Below are positions 8,473 through 19,400 of a stretch of 64,000 nt of DNA, in pieces; within the stretch, counting starts at the first letter, position 1; each line of letters opens with the position of its first letter. Position numbers and translations under genes: made by a program. The stretch lies in assembly GCF_023016115.1 (NCBI RefSeq), contig NZ_JALKBH010000011.1, positions 1 to 64,000 of the forward strand, given 5' to 3'. The DNA is from Alcanivorax sp. S6407 (GTDB lineage Bacteria > Pseudomonadota > Gammaproteobacteria > Pseudomonadales > Alcanivoracaceae). A model generated the notes under the pieces. It did not search any database. It was not told the DNA's origin and saw nothing but the letters and a program-made list of their open reading frames with translations.

Positions 8473-9221
8473 CAGATCACCTTCGCTTCGTTCTTCAGTT
8501 TCTCGACCAGCTCGTCTACGGAGCCAACGATGATGCCAGCCTGACGCTCAGCCGGTGCTTCAACGCTAACGGTGGTCACACGCGGAGTCAGGTCAACGCC
8601 CAGATCAGCAGCGGTCTTGGTGTCCAGCGGCTTCTTCTTGGCTTTCATGATGTTCGGCAGAGACGCGTAACGCGGCTCGTTCAGACGCAGGTCAGTGGTA
8701 ACCACGGCCGGCAGGCTCAGCTCAACAGTCTGCAGACCACCGTCGATTTCACGGGTTACTTTCACTTTGCCATCAGCAACATTCACTTCAGAAGCGAAGG
8801 TACCCTGCGGCATGCCAGTCAGAGCAGCCAGCATCTGGCCAGTCTGGTTGTTGTCACCGTCGATGGCCTGCTTGCCCAGGATAACCAGCTCAGGCTTTTC
8901 TTCATCAACGATAGCTTTCAGCGCCTTGGCAATGCCCAGCGGCTGAACGTCTTCGTCAGTTTCTACCAGGATGGAGCGGTCGGCGCCCAGAGCCATGGCA
9001 GTACGCAGCTGTTCCTGAGCGGTCTTGGGACCGATGGAAACGGCAACGATTTCGGTAACCACACCCTTCTCTTTAAGGCGCACCGCTTCTTCTACAGCGA
9101 TTTCACAGAAGGGGTTCATGGCCATTTTGACGTTTGCGAGATCAACACCAGAGTTGTCCGCCTTCACGCGAACCTTGACGTTGTAGTCAATGACTCGCTT
9201 GATGGGTACAAGAACCTTCAT
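8472..9221 (-). CDS. etfB: electron transfer flavoprotein subunit beta
   Basis: A 249-residue ETF beta subunit beginning [19 protein letters not shown], the standard family start. An earlier in-frame Met at 9269 adds a non-conserved tail and is rejected. AMP-binding residues lie in the VAVSIGP...[11 protein letters not shown] region, and the [11 protein letters not shown]-like recognition-loop motif is present as [12 protein letters not shown] near residue 195. It works as a heterodimer with EtfA in fatty-acid and amino-acid oxidation. Confidence 0.97.
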   Translation of the reverse strand: MKVLVPIKRVIDYNVKVRVKADNSGVDLANVKMAMNPFCEIAVEEAVRLKEKGVVTEIVAVSIGPKTAQEQLRTAMALGADRSILVETDEDVQPLGIAKALKAIVDEEKPELVILGKQAIDGDNNQTGQMLAALTGMPQGTFASEVNVADGKVKVTREIDGGLQTVELSLPAVVTTDLRLNEPRYASLPNIMKAKKKPLDTKTAADLGVDLTPRVTTVSVEAPAERQAGIIVGSVDELVEKLKNEAKVI

Positions 9222-9727
9222 AGGATCCTCGGAATGTTCCATTGGGTGACTTGTAGAAGGAGGCGACATGACGCCGTTGCCGGGTCCACCCCCGCGAAAG
9301 AGCCGCTATCTTGAACGCTCGGCCACATGAGGTCAATAGGCCGAAAATCTGTAAGCAGATGATTTTGCTGCAAATAGGTCAGTATTATTGTGACTTCCCG
9401 GTCGGCCATTTTCTTGAAAATCAAGCATCTAGCAAGAGATAATCCAAACAGTTGTTTGAAAATATCTCTGATCACGGCCCCGTGACACCCGCTTCCTATA
9501 TATAGAAGCTGCCTGTCCTGACAGGATCAACGGTCATCAGGGTCAATCAGAGAAACCCGAGCAGTGGTGCGAATACCTCTATCTCTATATACTCCGCGCC
9601 ACCCCAAGTCTGGCCACGGGCGGCTGCTGAGAAAGATTTTCTGTGACAAGGGATGTTTTCCCCTCTCCAGAACTTCTTTCTCAGTGGCTTCCGGGCCGAA
9701 ACGCAATCCGATAGCGAGGAGAAGGCT
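9222..9727. other. divergent control region, etfBA / ETF-QO
   Basis: About 500 bp separate the two divergent units. 9290-9480 is A/T-rich. TATA-like palindromes CTATATATAG (about 9496-9505) and CTCTATATACTCC (about 9581-9593) could be -10 regions for the rightward gene, but I cannot assign matching -35 boxes. No gene is seen; short frames here lack protein-like composition. Confidence 0.45.
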
Positions 9728-11383
9728 GTGGAACGCGAATCTATGGAAGTCGACGTCGTCATCGTCGGCGCCGGTCCTTCCGGTCTGGCAACTGCCTGCC
9801 GTCTGGGTCAGATCGCCCAGGAAACCGGGCAGGAAATAAGTGTTGTTGTGGTAGAGAAAGGCTCCGAAATCGGCGCCCATATTCTCTCCGGTGCGGTGCT
9901 TGAGCCGCGCGCCCTGAACGAACTGTTCCCCAACTGGGAAGAGATGGGTGCTCCGGTGAACACCAAGGTTACCGGTGACGAAATCTACTACCTGACGGGT
10001 CCGGAAAAGGCACAGAAGGTGCCGAACCTGTTCGTTCCGAAAACCATGCACAACGAAGGGAACTACATCATTTCCCTCGGCAACCTGTGCCGCTGGCTGG
10101 GTGAGCAGGCCGAAGGCCTGGGCATCGAGATCTTCCCGGGCTTCGCCGCCAACGAGATCCTCTACAATGAAGATGGATCCGTGAAAGGTATCGCTACCGG
10201 TGATTTCGGTATCGGCCACGATGGCGAGAAGAAAGACAGCTACATGCCGGGCATGGAGCTGCACGCCAAGTACACCATCTTCTCCGAAGGCTGTCGTGGT
10301 CAGCTCGGCAAAGAGCTGATGGAAAAGTACAGCCTGCGTGAAGGCACCGATCCGCAGCACTACGGTATCGGCATCAAGGAACTGTGGGACATCGACCCGG
10401 CCAAGCATCAGGAAGGCCTGGTGGTGCACACCGCTGGCTGGCCCCTGAGCGAGTCCGGCTCCCCGGGTGGTGCTTTCCTGTACCACATCGAGAACAACCA
10501 GGTTGCCCTGGGTCTGATCACCGATCTGGCCTACTCCAACCCGCACGTGTCTCCGTTCGACGAGATGCAGCGCTGGAAGACCAATCCGGAAATCAGCAAG
10601 CACCTGGAAGGCGGCAAGCGTGTGTCCTACGGCGCCCGCGCCATCGCCAAGGGCGGTCTGCAGTCCCTGCCGAAGATGACCTTCCCGGGTGGTCTGCTGG
10701 TAGGCTGTAACGCCGGCACCCTGAACTTCGCCAAGATCAAGGGCACCCACACTGCCATGAAGTCCGGCATGATTGCTGCCGAAATTCTGGCGGAAGCCCT
10801 GAAAGGCGGCCGTGGCAGCGACGAGCTGACCGAATATAAAGAAGCCTTCGACAAGAGCTGGGTCTACGAAGAACTGCACGCACAGCGCAACTTCGGCCCT
10901 GCCCAGCACAAGTTCGGCAACTTCATCGGTTCTGCGTTTGCCTTCGTGGACATCAACCTGTTCAACGGCAAGCTGCCGATCACCATGCACGACACCGTGG
11001 CGGATCACGACACCCTGAAGCCAGCGGACCAGTGCAAGAAAATCGATTACCCGAAGCCGGACGGCAAGCTGACCTTCGCCAAGCTGGACAGCGTATTCCT
11101 GTCCAACACCAACCACGAAGAAGATCAGCCCTGTCACCTGACGCTGAAAGATCCGAACGTACCGCTGCAGGTCAACCTGCCCAAGTGGGACGAGCCGGCC
11201 CAGCGTTACTGCCCGGCTGGCGTGTACGAAGTGGTCGAGGACGAGAACACTGGTGACAAGCGTTTCCAGATCAACGCCCAGAACTGCGTGCACTGCAAGA
11301 CCTGTGACATCAAGGATCCCACCCAGAACATCAACTGGGTGGCGCCGGAAGGTACCGGTGGCCCGAATTACCCGAACATGTAA
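9728..11383 (+). CDS. electron transfer flavoprotein-ubiquinone oxidoreductase
   Basis: A 551-residue ETF-QO, which oxidises reduced ETF and reduces ubiquinone at the membrane. The N-terminus (MERESMEVDVVIVGAGPSGL) carries the FAD Rossmann motif. The middle has the family blocks GAHILSGAVLEPRALNELFP and GCNAGTLNFAKIKGTHTAMK. The C-terminus has the [4Fe-4S] ligands YCPAGVYE and NCVHCKTCDIKDP. The start is a GTG at 9728, preceded by GCGAGGAGAAG and matching the MERE- start of homologues; an ATG at 9653 has no ribosome site. It is divergent from etfBA. Confidence 0.95.
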   Translation: MERESMEVDVVIVGAGPSGLATACRLGQIAQETGQEISVVVVEKGSEIGAHILSGAVLEPRALNELFPNWEEMGAPVNTKVTGDEIYYLTGPEKAQKVPNLFVPKTMHNEGNYIISLGNLCRWLGEQAEGLGIEIFPGFAANEILYNEDGSVKGIATGDFGIGHDGEKKDSYMPGMELHAKYTIFSEGCRGQLGKELMEKYSLREGTDPQHYGIGIKELWDIDPAKHQEGLVVHTAGWPLSESGSPGGAFLYHIENNQVALGLITDLAYSNPHVSPFDEMQRWKTNPEISKHLEGGKRVSYGARAIAKGGLQSLPKMTFPGGLLVGCNAGTLNFAKIKGTHTAMKSGMIAAEILAEALKGGRGSDELTEYKEAFDKSWVYEELHAQRNFGPAQHKFGNFIGSAFAFVDINLFNGKLPITMHDTVADHDTLKPADQCKKIDYPKPDGKLTFAKLDSVFLSNTNHEEDQPCHLTLKDPNVPLQVNLPKWDEPAQRYCPAGVYEVVEDENTGDKRFQINAQNCVHCKTCDIKDPTQNINWVAPEGTGGPNYPNM

Positions 11384-11406
11384 TTCGCACCGACCTTGGT
11401 ATCACT

Positions 11407-11437
11407 GAAAACGCGCCCTCCGGGGCGCTTTTTTGTG
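11407..11437 (+). terminator. intrinsic terminator of ETF-QO
   Basis: A GCGCCC/GGGGCGC stem around a TCC loop is followed by TTTTTT, about 25 bp after the stop codon. Confidence 0.85.
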
Positions 11438-11919
11438 GCCGCTCTGCCGCTGCAACGTGCATCAGGCTCGCCAAGGCAACACAGCCCCCCTTCTCTGCCA
11501 TCCTGTTGCAATACTTCGAGACTAACCGAACCGGCCTCCTGCCCTCGTAACCCCTCCTGGCAGCCCAAATCGGGGCAATGTGTGTGGATCGGTTACACTC
11601 AGGGAAGCTCAGAAGAAAGGATTTATGGCTGCTGAGCCGAAATGATGGGTTTTCAGGGTCAACAAACTGGCCTGATATAGGGTTTTGTCGACAAAAATAC
11701 AAAAAAATAGCCTGCGTCTACCCCCTGAACCTCATCGAAAACAAACCCATTTGCATCGATAAAGGCAGCAAAATACTGCACTAGCCCCCGACTCTGCTGA
11801 TCCTCTCCGAACAGATACATAAGATTGTATTTGTATCATTGTGTGATGAAACCATCCTCGATAGCATGCCAATCAAACGAGCGTATGACCGACATGTTCG
11901 GCCTTCGAGGAACAACAAT
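11438..11919. other. intergenic region with two palindromic candidate operators
   Basis: No gene is seen. TTTTGTCGACAAAA (11683-11696) is a perfect 14-bp palindrome in A/T-rich DNA. ATACA-N6-TGTAT (11815-11830), within a larger GATACA...TGTATC repeat, lies about 90 bp before the MpaB-like gene. Either could bind a repressor dimer; no adjacent regulator gene is present. Confidence 0.5.
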
Positions 11920-12804
11920 ATGAACGCACAAGCCTCTCCGATTCAGGGCAAGACCCGGCTTGAAAATGACTGGCCCACGCCCCTTACCGCCAAGGAGCTG
12001 GACCAGAAGTATCCCGGCATCCTGGATCTGACCGTGTTTCTGTCTGCTGGCGCCAACGTGATCATGCAGCTGGCCCTGCCTGGTGTTGGCTATGGTGTTG
12101 CAGAAAGCCGGGTGAAGAGCGGCTCCATTATTCATCGCCCGCTGAAACGTGCCCGTACCACCTTCACTTATCTCTCTGTGGCCATGATGGGTACCACGGA
12201 AGAAAAGCTCGCCTACCGCCGTGCCGTCAATGGTGCACACCGCCATGTGCATTCCACCGAAACGTCGCCGGTGAAATACAATGCCTTCGACACTGATCTG
12301 CAGCTGTGGGTAGCCGCCTGTCTGTATTGGGGTTTTATCGATACCTATCAGAAGGTTCGCCGTCCGCTGACTCGCGCCGAGCATGAAGAGTTCTATCAGC
12401 TGGCTCGCCCGCTGGGCACTACCCTGCAGGTGCGCGAAGACATGTGGCCTGAAGATCTGGAGGCATTTGAAGCTTACTGGCAGGAGGGCCTGAAAAAACT
12501 GCACATCGACGATCGGGTGCGCGAGTTCCTGATGATCATTGCCGATCTGAAGTTCCTGACCCCGGTGTCCCAGTTCCTGTTCGGCCGTTTTCATCGCTTT
12601 ATGGCCGCCGGCTTCCTCCCGGCAGAAGTGCGTGAGCAGATGAAACTGGAGTGGAGCGACAAGAAGCAGCGCAAATTCGATCGCACCCTGCGCATCATCG
12701 CCGGCATTATCCGGGTACTGCCCCGCCCGATTCGCCAGCTGGCATTCACCGTGCCGCTACGCGACTTCCGCCGTCGCCTGGCCAAGGGCCAGCCGCTGGT
12801 TTAA
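11920..12804 (+). CDS. oxygenase MpaB family protein (DUF2236)
   Basis: A 294-residue protein of the MpaB/DUF2236 family, haem-containing oxygenase-like proteins related to latex-clearing protein. The conserved RRAVNGAHRHVH segment (about 107-118) carries the His cluster usual near the cofactor. The family also keeps VAACLYWGFIDTY and a C-terminal basic helix. The start at 11920 (MNAQASPIQGK) follows a CGAGGA ribosome site. The true substrate is unknown; secondary-metabolite or rubber-like oxidation roles known for some members should not be assumed. Its last four bases overlap the end of the convergent pseudouridine synthase gene. Confidence 0.8.
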   Translation: MNAQASPIQGKTRLENDWPTPLTAKELDQKYPGILDLTVFLSAGANVIMQLALPGVGYGVAESRVKSGSIIHRPLKRARTTFTYLSVAMMGTTEEKLAYRRAVNGAHRHVHSTETSPVKYNAFDTDLQLWVAACLYWGFIDTYQKVRRPLTRAEHEEFYQLARPLGTTLQVREDMWPEDLEAFEAYWQEGLKKLHIDDRVREFLMIIADLKFLTPVSQFLFGRFHRFMAAGFLPAEVREQMKLEWSDKKQRKFDRTLRIIAGIIRVLPRPIRQLAFTVPLRDFRRRLAKGQPLV

Positions 12805-13514
12805 TCCGCGATCGTTTGCACCTCGTGTTCCGTCAGCGCCCGGCATTCGCCGGGCGCTAACGTTTTATCCAGTTGTAAATTTCCCACCGCCAGCCGATGC
12901 AGGGTTTTCACCTTGTTGCCACGCTGCGCGAACATCCTCCGAATCTGGTGGTAACGCCCTTCCTGCAACCACACGTCCGCCTCTTGCTGAGCCCGTATCA
13001 ACAGACGCGCCGGGCGCGTAACCAGCCCCTCGAATTCGAACCGCATGCCTGCCGCAAAAGCCTCTACATCATGCTCATCCAGCGGCAACTCCAGCGTCAC
13101 CCGATAGTGTTTCCAGACTCCGGTATCCGGCTCACTGAGACGCCGTGACCAACTGCCGTCGTTGGTCAGAATCACCAGTCCCGTGCTGTTGTAATCCAGT
13201 CGTCCAGCCAGGTGCAGGTGCGCGTCGCGGAGCGCTTCCGGCACCAGATCCACTACCGTGGTGTGCTGTTCATCCCGGGTCGCGCTTACCACGCCGGCAG
13301 GCTTGTTGAGCATCAGGTACAGCGGCGTTTTGCCATGCACAATCCGCTCGTCAACCTGCACCTGCTCGAACGGGCCGACAATACGCTGGCGATCTTTTTC
13401 GATTTCACCATTCACACGCACACGGCCGGCAGCAAGCAACGGCCGCAACCGCGAGCGGCTGATCTGCAGCTGCTCACTGAGCAGCCGATCCAGACGAAAA
13501 TAGCGGGTGGTCAT
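12801..13514 (-). CDS. RsuA-family pseudouridine synthase
   Basis: A 237-residue protein with an N-terminal S4 RNA-binding domain (about 3-60, MTTRYFRLDRLLSEQLQISR cut) and an RsuA/RluB/E/F catalytic domain. Motifs are LMLNKPAGVVSATRD, the catalytic Asp in GRLDYNSTGLVILTNDG, and GRYHQIRRMFAQRGNKV near the C-terminus. It most resembles RsuA, which modifies U516 of 16S rRNA. Its start overlaps the stop of the membrane protein gene (ATGA), so the two are co-transcribed. Confidence 0.88.
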   Translation of the reverse strand: MTTRYFRLDRLLSEQLQISRSRLRPLLAAGRVRVNGEIEKDRQRIVGPFEQVQVDERIVHGKTPLYLMLNKPAGVVSATRDEQHTTVVDLVPEALRDAHLHLAGRLDYNSTGLVILTNDGSWSRRLSEPDTGVWKHYRVTLELPLDEHDVEAFAAGMRFEFEGLVTRPARLLIRAQQEADVWLQEGRYHQIRRMFAQRGNKVKTLHRLAVGNLQLDKTLAPGECRALTEHEVQTIAD

Positions 13515-13975
13515 TGTCGGGAAATTGACTCTCGGTATAGACGTTCATGATTCAACAGGCGCGTGCTGGCTAACCAGGCAACCGGAACCCCGTAGAGACC
13601 TGTCCCCCAGCCAACCACGATCAGGCTGGAGCCGCCCCATTCACCCAGTGACATGAAAAGCCCCGCCATCAACAGCACCGCAGTACAGAACCACAAAGGC
13701 GTTGGTTGCCCGGCGAGACGCAGCAGACGGTTGACCAGCAAGCCAAAACTCAGGGTAACCAGGACAGCAATGAGGGTGCTGGCAAGCGTGAAAACGACCC
13801 AGAATACCAGACTGTACAGATCGGCTTTCCCCACGGTGATCATCAACAGAAACACGATCGCGCTGTAGAACCCCGCCACCTGTGCGGCGGCCAATGCCCC
13901 GATCCTAACGGCACTGGCAGGCTCGATACGACTATCCAGTAACTGCGTACTTTGCGGCGCGCGATACTCATCCAC
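13511..13975 (-). CDS. four-helix membrane protein of unknown function
   Basis: A 154-residue protein that I do not recognise. After a soluble N-terminal 23 residues it has four hydrophobic segments, at about 26-47, 55-80, 92-110 and 116-138. No cysteines, His clusters or catalytic motifs stand out. It is translationally coupled to the downstream pseudouridine synthase gene. Nothing in the sequence indicates a specific function. Confidence 0.7.
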   Translation of the reverse strand: MDEYRAPQSTQLLDSRIEPASAVRIGALAAAQVAGFYSAIVFLLMITVGKADLYSLVFWVVFTLASTLIAVLVTLSFGLLVNRLLRLAGQPTPLWFCTAVLLMAGLFMSLGEWGGSSLIVVGWGTGLYGVPVAWLASTRLLNHERLYRESISRQ

Positions 13976-14055
13976 CCTGAAAGCCCCCGGGATAACCAGC
14001 CAGACAATGCGATGTCCCTATCATACGCCCTTGTAGCCCGGGTTAGGCACAATGG

Positions 14056-15393
14056 TCAGGAAGTCAGCAGCGCCTCCACCGCACGGGCCGCACTCTGGCA
14101 GGCACCTTCCATGGTGGTGGTCCATTCGGTGTTGGTCCAGTCACCGGCGATCGCCAGCCCCTGTACTGAGGTTTTCTGCTCTGGGCGAACGCCAGCGGTG
14201 CCGGGGCGCTGGGCAAAGGTGGAATTGGGCATGCGCACGATATGGCTGTGAACCACGTTGGCATCACGTGCCTTCGGATAGTAGCGGCGCAGCATGTCCA
14301 TCTGGATAGTCACGATCTCCGCATTGGATTTCTTGATCAATTCGTAGGAAGCTGACACCGTGGTTGAGAAGAACCAGTTGTCCTTCGGATCTCGCCCATG
14401 CATGCGCTGGCGGTCCCAGACCTGTTCCAGGATGCCTTCACCGTCGTAGAGAATCTCGCCCCAGTCCTTCATACCGATATCGCGATCCAGATAAAGATTA
14501 ACGCTGACAATGGGCACCGGCGTCAGGGCTTCCACCGCTTTCTCGATCTTGTGGTACTCCGGCATCTGCACCAGCAAATCCTTCACCTGCCACACCGGCA
14601 CCGCACAGATCACCGCATCCGCTGCCAGCACCTCATCGTCCAGCAGCGTGACCCCCTGCACCTTGCCATTATCGATGTCCACGCTCTTCACCGGCGCACG
14701 CGTGCGTACCGTGACGCCATGGTCCTGGAAGAAACGCTCGGCGCTATGCACAAACAGGGTGTCCAGATCCACGGTGGGGAAACCGATCGACACCGGGGTG
14801 CGCATCTTGATGCCCTTGCGGATGCCCGTCACCAGCAGATCGGCAGGCACCTTGGCCGAGGAAATATCCGTCTTGTCTCCGGTCAGCCCGATGACAATAC
14901 CGTCCCACATGGCCCGTCGCGCAGAATGCGGCAAGCCACAGCGGTCAAACCATTGCTCGGCGGTAATCTGATCAAGATCCGCCGGCTGCTTCAGTGCTTC
15001 GCGGAACAATCGGGTCTGTGCCCGGGCGGTGCGGAGTTTATCCAGCCCGGAGACACCGGGCAGATCACCGACCATGGCACGCAAGCCTTCCAGCCCCCAG
15101 AACCCCGCACGCCGGGTCTTGCCGCCGGGCATCCGTGCCGTCATGTGGCCGGGAAATTTCACATGCTGTCGGGTGCCCACACTGTCGAGGTAGCGAAACA
15201 GATTTTCGTAGCCGCTGGCGAAGACATGCTGGCCATTGTCGGGCACATCATTGATCGCCTTCTGGGGAATCGCGATGGTGCGCCCGCCCAGGGCAGCTCG
15301 CCGCTCCAGTAGCAGCACCTCATGCCCGGCCTCTGCCAGCCACACCGCTGAAGCCATCCCGGACAGCCCGCCACCAACAACAATGCATTTCAT
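14056..15393 (-). CDS. HpnE-like FAD-dependent amine oxidase/desaturase family protein
   Basis: A 445-residue flavoprotein of the phytoene desaturase/amine oxidase superfamily. The FAD motif VVGGGLSGMASAVWLAEAGH is at the N-terminus with GGRT about 15 residues later. The C-terminus has GLAIAGDWTNTEWTTTMEGA, the second flavin motif. This pattern and length fit hydroxysqualene dehydroxylase (HpnE) and related carotenoid desaturases. No hpnC/hpnD or other isoprenoid genes are adjacent, so the substrate stays open. Confidence 0.75.
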   Translation of the reverse strand: MKCIVVGGGLSGMASAVWLAEAGHEVLLLERRAALGGRTIAIPQKAINDVPDNGQHVFASGYENLFRYLDSVGTRQHVKFPGHMTARMPGGKTRRAGFWGLEGLRAMVGDLPGVSGLDKLRTARAQTRLFREALKQPADLDQITAEQWFDRCGLPHSARRAMWDGIVIGLTGDKTDISSAKVPADLLVTGIRKGIKMRTPVSIGFPTVDLDTLFVHSAERFFQDHGVTVRTRAPVKSVDIDNGKVQGVTLLDDEVLAADAVICAVPVWQVKDLLVQMPEYHKIEKAVEALTPVPIVSVNLYLDRDIGMKDWGEILYDGEGILEQVWDRQRMHGRDPKDNWFFSTTVSASYELIKKSNAEIVTIQMDMLRRYYPKARDANVVHSHIVRMPNSTFAQRPGTAGVRPEQKTSVQGLAIAGDWTNTEWTTTMEGACQSAARAVEALLTS

Positions 15394-15586
15394 CTCGCCA
15401 CTTCCCCGCTACTGTTTTCGTCTGGAAGATGGCAGGTTAGCAGGGGGCTATCCGGGCGGGGACACACAAAATAACGGTAGATGAACACCCTGACCGTAAT
15501 GGCCCCACATGACTGCGAGGCCTTTTTTGAACACGAGAAACGATCAGGCACACTCAGGAAGGAGAAAGTTGAGCACGCTGGTCGCC

Positions 15587-15973
15587 TCAGGGCTCCACAG
15601 CGCGAAGGCTCGCCCAGGCCCACACACCAAGGATCGCCGCCACCGCTTCCATGGCCAGATACAGCAGCATATAACCGTTAGGGTTGCCGTCCACCGCAAT
15701 ACCAACACCACGGCCCAGCGCCATACCGACCATCAATACAGTGACACCCAGGGCACCGGTTCGTAGCGTAACTGCACTGCCCGCCAACACCCACAGGATC
15801 ACACCCACCCCCACCGAAAGCCCTCCATACGTGGCGCGCATATCAATCCAGGCTGAGGATGCCACCGGCACCTCTCCCACCACCTTCAACATCAGTGGCG
15901 CCGGCGCGACAATGAAACCTGCTCCGTAAAGCAGAAAAACCAGTGCCACAAGTCGAACCAGTAACGCTTGCAT
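15587..15973 (-). CDS. DUF4345 family membrane protein
   Basis: A 128-residue protein with four predicted membrane helices, at about 4-24, 45-66, 71-90 and 97-122. The pattern RATYGGLSVGVGVILW and LGRGVGIAVDGNPNGYMLLY is typical of DUF4345 proteins. Function unknown. It is transcribed away from the 16-kb repeat region and has no obvious operon partner. Confidence 0.78.
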   Translation of the reverse strand: MQALLVRLVALVFLLYGAGFIVAPAPLMLKVVGEVPVASSAWIDMRATYGGLSVGVGVILWVLAGSAVTLRTGALGVTVLMVGMALGRGVGIAVDGNPNGYMLLYLAMEAVAAILGVWAWASLRAVEP

Positions 15974-16461
15974 ATTCCCTTCCTCATTGATTCCGTCAAC
16001 GGCAATTGCACCATCCCAAGCGTCAACACCAGGTAGCGCTTTGCTCTTATTCTGTCAGGTTGAGCATGGCAAAGGGAGACAAACACCAGGCCAAAAGAAC
16101 AATGGGTGCATCAAGGAAAGACGACAAAAAAAGGCTGGCAAGGAATGGCCGGAGAGGAGTTTCGATCTTGATGTGGGAACATAGCGTAGCGAAGTAACGC
16201 ACGGAGTGCGGCCCGAAGGGTGAGCGAAGCGAACAACTTGCTTGCAGATGACGCCTTTCACAACTTCGGCCAAACCCGTTTCGCGCGCTAACCCGATCAC
16301 ACAGATTGGTTCCGCCTGGTTTTTTCCTTTCGCATATTGCGGGCGGCCCGATGCATCCGTCAGCTGCGAAGCAGCCATAAAACAATGGCCCCGCACGAAT
16401 GCGGGGCCATTGCTGTTCGGTCAAGTGGTTATCGACATGCTGGCATATCGCTGGCCACCGA
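15974..16461. repeat. intergenic region with REP-like repeat copies
   Basis: 16173-16237 is an inverted copy of 7224-7290. 16240-16380 resembles 22690-22815 (shared CCTTTCGCAT...GAAGCAGCC end and an ACTTCGGCCAAACCCGTTTCGCG-like block). A degenerate 7-bp period runs from about 16334 to 16375. No gene is supported here. Confidence 0.7.
16383..16412 (-). terminator. terminator-like hairpin after the 1449-aa gene
   Basis: CAATGGCCCCGCA (16383-16395) pairs perfectly with TGCGGGGCCATTG (16400-16412) around CGAA. On the minus strand it is followed by TTTTATGG, giving a modest T-run about 50 bp after the stop codon. Confidence 0.7.
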
Positions 16462-19400
16462 TCAGATCGACACAGGGAAATGCTGGTCAATCAAGGCTTG
16501 CGTGGTGGCGGTGGGGATATTGATCAGCCCGATGCCGTTATCCACATAACTGCCCTCGTCCGGGAAGTTGGGCAGATCCACAATCTCGAAGCCAGTGCGG
16601 TTCTGGAAACTACGGTCAAAGCCGTTGTTCATGATATCGCTGGCAATGGCCGGGGTGTGGTGGCCGCCCGGGATCAGGAAGCCCAACAGGCTGTGCAGAA
16701 TTTCATGGGCCAGGGTCTCGCCCATCAGGCGGCCAATAATATCGATACCCAATTGCTTGAGCCTGATATCGGTGAAATCCAGTCCCTGGATGGTTTGCAC
16801 AATCTGCCGGGTAGCATCGTCCACATCGCCGGCGGCACCGCCGGCCACAGCATCGTCGAAGGCGCCGGGCCATACCGAGATGGGTTCATCATGGACCGTC
16901 GGGCCAATGCCACCGGTTCCCGGAGAGGTAAGCCCTGCCAACCCGGCGGAGGGAGGATTACCACGCAAGGTCGCCACGGTGACCCGATTCGCCGCTGCCC
17001 CACCACTGGCAAACTGCGCCGGCAGGCTTTCATTGAATGGGGCCAGTTCCCAGATGGTGCGCACATTGCTGGTATTCAACAACAGGTCGCACGTCTGCTT
17101 CGCTACCTGCAGCACCGCCGCTTTCACATCATCAAGACTGAAGTGGGTCAGCACCGCATCCAGCGCGGCGGCCTCCTCACGCACCGCCACGAATTGCGGC
17201 ACCGACAACGGCACCTTGATGCTGGCCAGGGCGGTGCCACTGGTGTCACGCACGGTGTAGTCCAGTTCCTGGCGGCCCGGGATCAAGGGGGTCACCGTCA
17301 CCGTCTCCGCATCCTGATCTGACAGCGCCATGGCATCCGGGTTGGGCCGAGTCCAGCGTCCTGCGGCGCCTTCCGGTGCGCCATTCACATTCACGTCCAG
17401 CGTCAGTGTGCCGCTCTTGTCGCCGGTGGCCGGTCCAAACGCCAGCCCGTCACGGGATGTGGGTGCGGTAAGGATAATCACCGGAGCGGTACTGTCCGCC
17501 ACGCCGCCCTGGGTTCCCCCCAGCAGCGAGTTGGTAATCGCGTTGCCCTGCCCTTCACTGAGCAAACCACTCTCTACCGCGCGGCGTACCGTCTGCACAT
17601 GATCGCTGACCTGGGAAGGGGAACTCTGCCGGACCATCTCACCGGTGAGCGCCTGCAGGGTACCGTTATCGCCAGCCGCCGCCGTGCTGCTACCACCGCC
17701 ACTGGTGCCGGAACCGGACGGTGAAGACTGGATGCCGGTGGTACCGGAGCTGGCCGCGGAGGGTGAGCCGCTGGAGCTGATCGGCGTGCCGGTATAGGCA
17801 GACACCAGACCACGCACCACATCCCCGGCAATGGCATCCATGGCGGCACGATGCTGACGGGTACTGGTGAAGGCTTCCTTGGTGGCATTGTTGATGAACT
17901 GCAGTAATTCGGCGCCACGGGAGAGATCACGGAAAATATCCGGGGTGCCCATCACATTGAGCCCGGCGGTCATGCCATTGGGGTTGGGTACCGCCGGCGC
18001 ATTCTGCAGATTGATCATCGGTGTGGCGAAATCCGTCGGCCGGGTATCACTACCCTGCACCCGGGAGCCCGGAGTCACCCCGGTAATCTCCGGTGCCGAT
18101 TTCTGACAGGATTGCTCTGGATCGATAAAGCGTTCCACATCCCGTTTTTCGGTGGCATTGCAGCAGGACAGGAACACCTCGGCAAACACACCGCGGGTGG
18201 GCAAGCTGACCATGCGGCTGGAGACCATATAGTTGGGCGCATCGAGCTGAACCAGACGATGACCTTCCAGCAGCTCAAACGCCACATAGTTGCCCAGTAC
18301 CCCCACCGGCTTGTTGACGATACTGTCCAGCAGGGAGTTGCCCTGAAACTGGAAACGGTCAAAGCGCATGGCACGGCGATCCGGATCTTCAAAAAACCAG
18401 ATGGCGCGCAGAAAACGCATGGGTCGTGACTGGATATAGGCGATCAGTTTCTTGAGTCGGCAGTAATCCTCATGCTCACGTCCCCGGTAACCTTCGAAGC
18501 TGACCGATGGTGGTGTAATCGCAAAGCTGGCATGGGGGTTATCGTTGGTCAGCGTGGTTTCCGTCACTGCCACATCCAGACGAAAGCTCTGGCGCTCAGG
18601 CACAAAGCGGGAACGGTCGGTCCTCGCCATGATTTCCACGCTGCTGATCTTGTGGCTGATGGCCTGCTCCAGCAAATCCTTGATGCTTTCCCCGAAAATA
18701 CCGAAACCACCAACCCCGCCCATGACACGAGCGGCTTCCACCGGATCAAAACCAATGCGGATCGCTTCAATATCATCCGTTCTTACCGGATCAGAGACAA
18801 AGTCCACCGGTGCCTTGCTGGCGCTGCCGCCGCGGGGATAAAGCGGGTAACTCTGACCATCTTCGGTTTCGATGGTCAGTGTCAGTCCGGGACGCCAGGC
18901 CTTGTTCAGATTGATGCGCCAGCGAGAAAAGGTGGCGTAAGGCTGCTCGATATCGTACACATCACGGCAATGCAGCAGTCGCGACAGCGCCTCAAAGCTC
19001 TTGCGATAGCTGCGCGGCACCATGCGGCGCAAAAGACGGGAATGACGGTCCAGGAAGCGGGTGATCGGACGGCTGGGCGCCAGCACGTATTTGTTGAAGC
19101 TGGGAATATCATCAAAGATATCCGGCTCAATATCATAGGGCACCAGCACCACCGGCTTTTCCTCGACCAGCTCCGTCTTCACTGCGTAATGGGACAGCAC
19201 CTGAAAGTACTGCACCGTCATCGCGTGATTACGATTATGGTTGTGCACCGTGCGAGTCTGGATGCGCTCGGATTCCCGCTGTGAAGACGTGGTCACCACG
19301 GTGGAACGCTGGGAGCGCACCGATGAGGCACGCTGGGTCACATCATCGGAAATATCCTGCAGGGTGGACGCCTGCAGACTGCGACGTCCTGTGGTGGTGC

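Noticed and set aside
9527-11293. 588-codon open frame antisense to ETF-QO
   Set aside because: It is a shadow of the strongly biased ETF-QO gene. Its translation is His/Gln/Val-rich without motifs, and ETF-QO has clear family signatures.
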